Assembly: GCA_038030265.1 (NCBI GenBank)
Contig: CM075939.1
Location: 43,443,253-43,507,252 of the forward strand
Reading direction: 5' to 3'
DNA from: Corythucha ciliata
Lineage: Eukaryota; Arthropoda; Insecta; Hemiptera; Tingidae
DNA: 64,000 nucleotides
Shown here: piece after piece, positions 58,166 through 64,000 of the stretch
How the letters are laid out: each line of letters opens with the position of its first letter
How positions within the stretch are numbered: position 1 is the first letter of the stretch
Made by a program: the position numbers and the translations under genes
Notes under the pieces: model-generated
The model's database searches: none
What the model saw: only the letters and a program-made list of their open reading frames with translations
What the model was told of the DNA's origin: nothing

Positions 58166-58222
58166 TCCACTAAATCGTCGCTTTCGACTCTATGGGAGGG
58201 CAACTGCCCAACCAAGTTGTTT
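58150..58222 (+). mobile_element. hAT-type end related to 14210-16563
   Basis: GGTGGGCAGCTG-TCCACTAAATC ... GAGGGCAACTGCCCAACC follows the pattern of 16475-16545, the right subterminal region of the nested element. It cuts off the Gypsy remnant. Confidence 0.55.
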
Positions 58223-59343
58223 CTTGGCATGAAAAACGCGAATATGACCTTTGTTTTGAAGTTAAATCATTTCCCAGGCATGTTCTCCCCGTAGCGGAAT
58301 AATATTTTTGGTATTAACTTCGAAACTATTGGTCCTGGAATTTTGTAACTATTTTGTCAAGATTTCTAGTTCAATTTCCATGCGAGTTGGCTACAACGCT
58401 GCCGAAAACAAACCCCTTTCACTTCCATATTCCCTACGGACATTTTTTTGCCATCTTGTATGTGTAGGTCAGAAGTAAGCGAGAAAAAAAAATGCTAACT
58501 CTGAAAAGCTCGTACAATTTTATGGCAACCCAAAAACCGAATTTTTTAAGCACTTTTTTTAGTTTCTTCTAAATATCCCGAAAATGATTTATTTTTTAGG
58601 AAAATCTTCATTTACAAAACTTGTTGAGCATTAAATTTCCTACAACTTTTGTATGCAAAGTAGTTTTCCACGACGAATATGGAACGGGCTACAGACTATC
58701 GAAACTGTTGTTCTAAAATGGTTGAAGGTCCTAAAATCGACCTTGTTCGACCCAATCATATTCATTGTGCTTTGGACTATTTTCTAACATTTTTTTTATG
58801 TGATTTTTTGTATGAAAGAACGAAGACGAATGATTGAAGGGGGATTGAAAATTGAGTGACGATTGTTGGTAACAGTCGTTGATGGATAAGGGTCGGTAAT
58901 TGAAGATTAGTCGATGTGGGCTGAGGGTTGATTATTGATTATGTGCGAAGAAGAATTTTTTTTGGATTTAGAGTTATAGAAATTTTGGTGTTTGAGGAAT
59001 GAAGACTGCGTGATTGATGATTCAGGGATTGTGGGGAGGACCCACGATACTTCCATGTTCCCGTTTTTGGCGTTCATCAATAATGCGTACAATTTGTGGA
59101 GTTTACGTGAATCCATGAGAAAAGGCCAAAATTCTAGGAGTTAATGATGATTTCAAGCAATGAAATGGCCCCTATCTCTCATAAAATTTTCCATAGTTCC
59201 CGAAACTGCCATCAATGTTAGGATAAGGTGTGATATAAGCAGAGAAATCGCGGATTTTTTAACGGAATTGCCCTGTTTTTGCATTACAAAGAAAAAAAAT
59301 CATAAATCAGGAATGGCTCGAGATAGGAAACTTCCGGAGGTGG
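58223..59343. other. Spacer without recognised content
   Basis: AT-rich sequence with no repeat family, transposon end or gene that I can support. Confidence 0.3.
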
Positions 59344-59351
59344 CATTGCAC

Positions 59352-61738
59352 TAGTGATGCACGAGACGAGACCATCATTTCTGGATGCGAGACCGAGACC
59401 GAGACCAAGTTTTCTGGTCTCGAGCCGAGACCGCTATTTTCGAGACGAGACCGAGACCAGTCTCGGTTCGTCTCGAATTAAAAGAACGAAAAAAAAAAAA
59501 AAAAAAATGATGGCTCATTTATGAACACAGAACATTTTAACAATGAAATGATCCTGTTTCATGCCGAGACGGCTATTGTGTTATGGGCCTCCGGGATGTG
59601 GTGGATCCAAGGGGTGGACATATCCCCCCCCCAACGCACAAAATGACATAAAATAACAGGGAAAATTTTACTTTTTGTAACAATATCGTTGGAAACACGC
59701 ATATTTCTTCTTCTTTCACGAATTATACATGATGGTTTTCGCACGATCACGGACTTCCCCTTCGCCAGGTACATCAACAGGGAAGTTGATTTTTACTTGA
59801 AAAGATGAGCTAGGTGAAAAAAGTATTTTTTTTGCACTCACTAGTGAAGCAAATTAAGGCAGAATGCCAATAATTTCACATTTTCCCTCGCAAGCGAAGG
59901 AAACAGGAAGGCTTTCACTCACTAGTGAAGGAAAGTGAAAAAAAGTTCTGTATTCAATTAGCGTACCCTTGCCTCCGAACACTTGCAGGAAAGACAATTA
60001 AACCTGTTGGTCGTGCGAAAAATAATATCCACAACTCGTGAGGAAGAAGCTTTCACTCTGCTAGTTGTTTTTAGTTCACTCGGCCCCACCTTGTGAGCCA
60101 AACACAACTCGCAGGTAAAACTCCACTTCCCTCACTTGTTGTGAAATATACTATTATTTCACTTGTCTCGCGAAAAATATCGTGCATACCTCAATTCACT
60201 TGCTCGTATTCATTTAGCCGACTCGGCTTTGCCTCGCCAGCAAAACAACTTAGCCGCAAGTAAAATGGCACTTGCATGTCTCGTTATAATGTAAGATACT
60301 ATTTTTTTCAAAAACAACTGATTATTTTAGTGCCTAGGGGATAAAACTTTCACTTTATCGCCGTGACCCAAAAAATCAGCCCATGTTTTAATACAAAAAA
60401 TACTGTACACACTGCGTCAAAAAAGTGATTTTGGGGATTTGGGGGATGGGCGGGGGCTACGCCTCGCCCGTCCAATTTTTTCTTTCGGCCTCGAAAAAAT
60501 CGCTTTCTTGCCTAGGCTTATAATCTATTATTCCTAAGATCATTCTTAAAGAAGTGTTTGAGCAGACGTTCATCTTGCGTAAAGACCTACTTTACACACG
60601 CCGTGCGGTAAAGAGTTCACGGTAAATGAGTTGAATCTTTACCACACGGCGTGTGTAAAGTAGGTCTTTAAGCACGATGAATGATGGGTGAAGGATGAGT
60701 GGAACCGTAAAAGTTATAACCCAAAAAGGTCAAAGTCAGTTGATTATGTTGGTGAGTTGGTAGAAGAATTGAGGCAGGGAAGCCCGCTTTCATCTTACGC
60801 GCTTCTTTTGTTTCTTCTTTTTTATTTCTCTGGAATGAAGTTGTTTGGCAAATGGGAGACTTTACGGAACCCTTAAGTTAAATAATTATGAACCTAATTT
60901 GCTTTAAAAGGCTTTGAACGACCGAAGGTAAAAAAAAGCGTACGATCCTGAGGCGTATAATCGCACTACGAACTCTACCGATGATGGCACTCGACTTCGT
61001 CTCGTGTCACAAACATCGTGCCTCGTTCGTTAAAAGCTCCTTCATGCCTAGGTATCGTAATAAAAAAACCAATGCAGCAAAGATTTCCAGGCTGGGGCAG
61101 CCACTGGGACAAGCCCAACTGCACAGCAGCCAACTGGCTGCCGCGGCCAGGCTGCTTAGTGCAAGGGAACCCTAATTTTGCGTTGGAGACTTCCCTGGAC
61201 CACTTTCATCAAACTCGACACCGCTTTCAATTTTTTTGTTGTTAACTAACATTGCCAGTCGAAGGAGGGTCTGATGTATGAGGGGGGGATTGTGCACCTC
61301 TGCCTCGTCGTGTCTGCGAAGGGAAGTCTCTTGCTTGAACTAAATGAGTTGGCATGTGCGAGATTTTGAGTTGATCTCGTTGAATTCTCAACTGTTCCCC
61401 TTTCACGTTCTCAGTGTGATGATTGTTTTAAAGGCATGATTCTATTTTGGGGCAATTACAAAGCTCTTTGGTCATTAATCAGTAGTGTATCACTTATCTC
61501 CCTTCGTGCCACCAAGGAAGGAAAGAAAAGTATAATATTCATCAATCGTCGTCATATGTAATCATTGAGGCGAGAATAGGATCACTCGTCACTAGTCGTC
61601 ACTAATATCACACATACTTTGAATTCGCGCCTTCAACTTTTCGAGACGAGACCGAGACTTTCGAGACGAGACCGACTTTTCATGAGCGAGACCGAGACCG
61701 AGATTACTCAAGTCACGTCTCGGTCTCGTGCATCACTA
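59352..61738. mobile_element. hAT-type element with GAGACC subterminal repeats
   Basis: TAGTGATGCACGAGAC starts it and GTCTCGTGCATCACTA ends it, a perfect 16-bp inverted terminus. CATTGCAC (59344-59351) and CATTGTAC (61739-61746) form a 7-of-8 target-site duplication. Both subterminal regions are packed with CGAGACCGAGACC motifs (59370-59480 and 61640-61725). The interior has no transposase but contains a palindrome at 60580-60670 and several CACTAGTGAAG motifs. Confidence 0.9.
60580..60670. mobile_element. Hairpin with 34-bp arms
   Basis: TAAAGACCTACTTTACACAC and the following CGCCGTG-GGTAAAG are repeated inverted at 60637-60670 with one mismatch, around a 23-bp loop. It may be a small foldback MITE inside the larger element or part of its structure. 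Confidence 0.65.
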
Positions 61739-61746
61739 CATTGTAC

Positions 61747-64000
61747 TCGGCTTTAGACGTAGTTTCACCCAAAATTTTGTGCCACAGTAATACGGACCTC
61801 GTATACATGGCCTAAGTATCCTAAGTATGGAAGGAAGCTTATATCCCTTAAAAAGTAGCGCCACTTGAGAAGAAAAGGAGGTTTTTGTCTCTTCAAGCGA
61901 ATATTACCAACATTCTACCGTTCAATTCAATTGAAATTTGATTTTACAAAACTCAATCATACCTGTTTTTTCGACGAATATGAAAAATGTTTACTATTAC
62001 ACCCGCCGTAACTCTCGAACCGTTCATTTAAGATTATCTCGGGGGACATTCATGTGGGCAATTTGATGATGATTATTTTTGTTAATGCTCATTTTCACAC
62101 TAAAAATCATAGATTTCGAAATATTTGAGAAATACTGGAACAAAATAAGAATTTACTTACTTATTACCCTCTCCCGCCCAAACCAATAGCTCCCATAGTA
62201 ATGGTGGAACCTTTTACCAATCAATATGTGGGTTGTGAGGAACAATTTGGCGTTGAAGGGAAACTTTCACTTTGGATGTTGGGGTTTAGGTCTAATTGCA
62301 CTGTACTATATTCCATCTTTAAACTTTTCAAGGCCCCCGGATCTGTCTGCCCCCCTCTCCCTTCTATAGGCACGCTACTGATTATTTCTTGACAGATTTT
62401 TTAACGGGATGAAATACATTTTGACGGACTTAGGGTGGGTTTATCAATCACCGGATTTCTCCTGGAATAGCAATCCCACGGATAACTTTCCATTACTGTT
62501 TACAAAAAGGCCCATAGCAACCAGACTTATCCCAGCTTTGTCTGTAGAATAAATGCATTGATAAACGCACGGTGCGGAATTTCGAACTTGATTAGACGGG
62601 AAAAGCAAAATGTCAGTTGAAAAACGCTGGGTAGGTCCCCCGCTGATCTGAAGAAGAGAGCACAGGAGAGCACAAGAGTGACAATCCTCGCAAGAGGGCT
62701 CACTACTTAGATGCGCTTCACTTGAACGCACAAATCCTTTCTGTATAAGAAAACCTGAGAAATTGTATGGGTGTCTCCTTAATCCCTCGGGTTGTTTTTC
62801 TACAAACGATATTGACCTCCTCCCCTACAGTTATAGGATTCAATTTATTGCCCGATAGAATGAAACTCATATATCGTACCAGAATACGAGATCGAACGGA
62901 TTCTACATCAGTAACAAACACTTTGCCCCCAATAACCTCCTGTGATTTCACGTTCAAAACGAAATTACGAAACAAAAAGCAGGTTGACGTGAACTCCCTT
63001 GGTGTATAGTTTGATGAGTTTTCTTGATTTTATTCATCTAAAACCTGCTTCAGGGTAGCTATACCTATAAGATGATTATGAAGACCATCCATGAAGTTTC
63101 TCATAAAGAAATTGTAGAATTTAAATCGAAAGGATTTAATAAGTATATAAGATTTCTGCTCTTCATATGAAGGGCAACAGGTATTTTGCCCTTGTTATGA
63201 GATTTTGTGATTGAACCGCTTCTCTTTAGAGCCCTTCTTGCACAGAATTGGTTGAGGTAACCATTATGAAGAAGAAGAAAAAAATTGTATATAGTTCAAG
63301 TATCTCACTGTCAAACAGATTTATTGTACGCCCTTGGCGTACTTCAATAGTTTGTCCATGATTGAAAGTTTCACTCCACCGTGTACTTTTCGTATTTTCC
63401 GTATAGATATAGCGTTGTAAGGAATAAGGGCGAACAACTTTTATCCACTCACTCACCAATCAACTTTAAAAACTTCTATTTAAAAATATTATTGCTCAAT
63501 TTTTCTTCCTCGAAAGTTTTTTTTTTTTTTTTTCATGATCGATAAAAGAGGCGCCAGACACACTCGCTATTTTTCCCACCCTGAACTTCACATTCTGTTA
63601 CAGTTTCCGAGAAAACACATTTTTGATTCAGGTGATTATGCCCGGCAACATCCTGTTGTTTTCCTTTCGGCAAACCATAACTTTAGAGCCCCCTCTGAGG
63701 TTTTTTTTTTTTTTTTATTCTAACCATACGGCGTCAAGTTCTCTCTTCCTACTTTTTTTTGTGTTCAAGAACAGTGTGGAGGTGTGGTTTTCCGGTCAAA
63801 TTTCCACACAGAGCTCGATATGAACGTGATAACGAAGTCGAAAGAGAAACTCTTAAATATTGATGAGTGACGCCGACGGTTAAAAAGAAAAGGGACAAAA
63901 AAAAAAAACAACACACAACATTGTTTGAAGAACTTTCGCTCCTACAAGACACGTTCGCGTCGAAGGTTCTTAGCCTATTACGGCACAGCTAAAGGAGCTT
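61747..64000. other. Spacer, no gene recognised
   Basis: A lone terminus CTATAGGCACGCTACTG lies at 62367-62383 (reverse complement CAGTAGCGTGCC). Overlapping frames on both strands at 62718-63009 are 80-85 codons long but show no recognisable family. T-tracts lie at 63519-63533 and 63701-63716. Confidence 0.35.

Noticed and set aside
62718..63009. Gene on either strand at 62.7-63.0 kb
   Set aside because: Overlapping frames of 80-85 codons with no family resemblance and no supporting exon.

Overview
This window is eukaryotic and almost certainly from an insect. The only host genes I can support are two Osiris-family (DUF1676) genes, a family known from insects. They have spliced exons with GT-AG introns, a methionine-rich hydrophobic core and glycine-rich tails. 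One gene is on the + strand (3' exons only, 4556-5957). The other is complete on the - strand (22505-23588, four exons, 279 aa). They are convergent and 16.5 kb apart, which fits part of an Osiris gene cluster swollen by repeats. I cannot name the species or say which Osiris orthologues these are.

Nearly everything else is transposon and repeat DNA. Three Ty3/Gypsy retrotransposon remnants lie at 7.6-10.9 kb, 34.8-38.6 kb (with its gag-protease segment inverted) and 57.3-58.2 kb. Several non-autonomous DNA transposons can be delimited to the base by terminal inverted repeats and target-site duplications. The hAT-type ones (8-bp duplications) are 10956-12432, 13814-17070, 14210-16563 (nested in the previous one), 28683-31444 and 59352-61738. 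A piggyBac-type MITE (TTAA) is at 26013-26469 and a TA-flanked Tc1/mariner-type MITE at 26690-27342. tRNA-derived SINE-like elements lie at about 225-556, 2461-2894, 25668-25952 and 45515-45910, with an inverted relative nested at 11737-11971. A LINE 3' end is at 30231-30633.

About a third of the window is decayed tandem arrays of short units (20-35 bp) in a few families. The commonest has the core AATTTTAGCCGCGAATTAG. It runs forward at 0.56-3.2, 19.2-20.2, 28.8-31.1, 33.6-33.9 and 45.1-47.8 kb, and in reverse at 20.5-21.2, 25.2-25.6, 32.5-33.15, 42-44.3, 54.0-54.5 and 55.2 kb. Two arrays are the interior of complete hAT-type elements (28683-31444 and 14210-16563), which suggests that the arrays spread as cargo of non-autonomous transposons. 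A separate, recent tandem duplication (units of about 350 bp separated by T-tracts) occupies 47.7-49.3 kb.

The stretches 3.2-4.5, 6.0-7.6, 21.3-22.4, 23.7-24.6, 38.65-41.1, 49.3-53.8 and 61.7-64.0 kb are comparatively unique. I see no convincing gene in them; they may hold regulatory DNA or introns of neighbouring genes.
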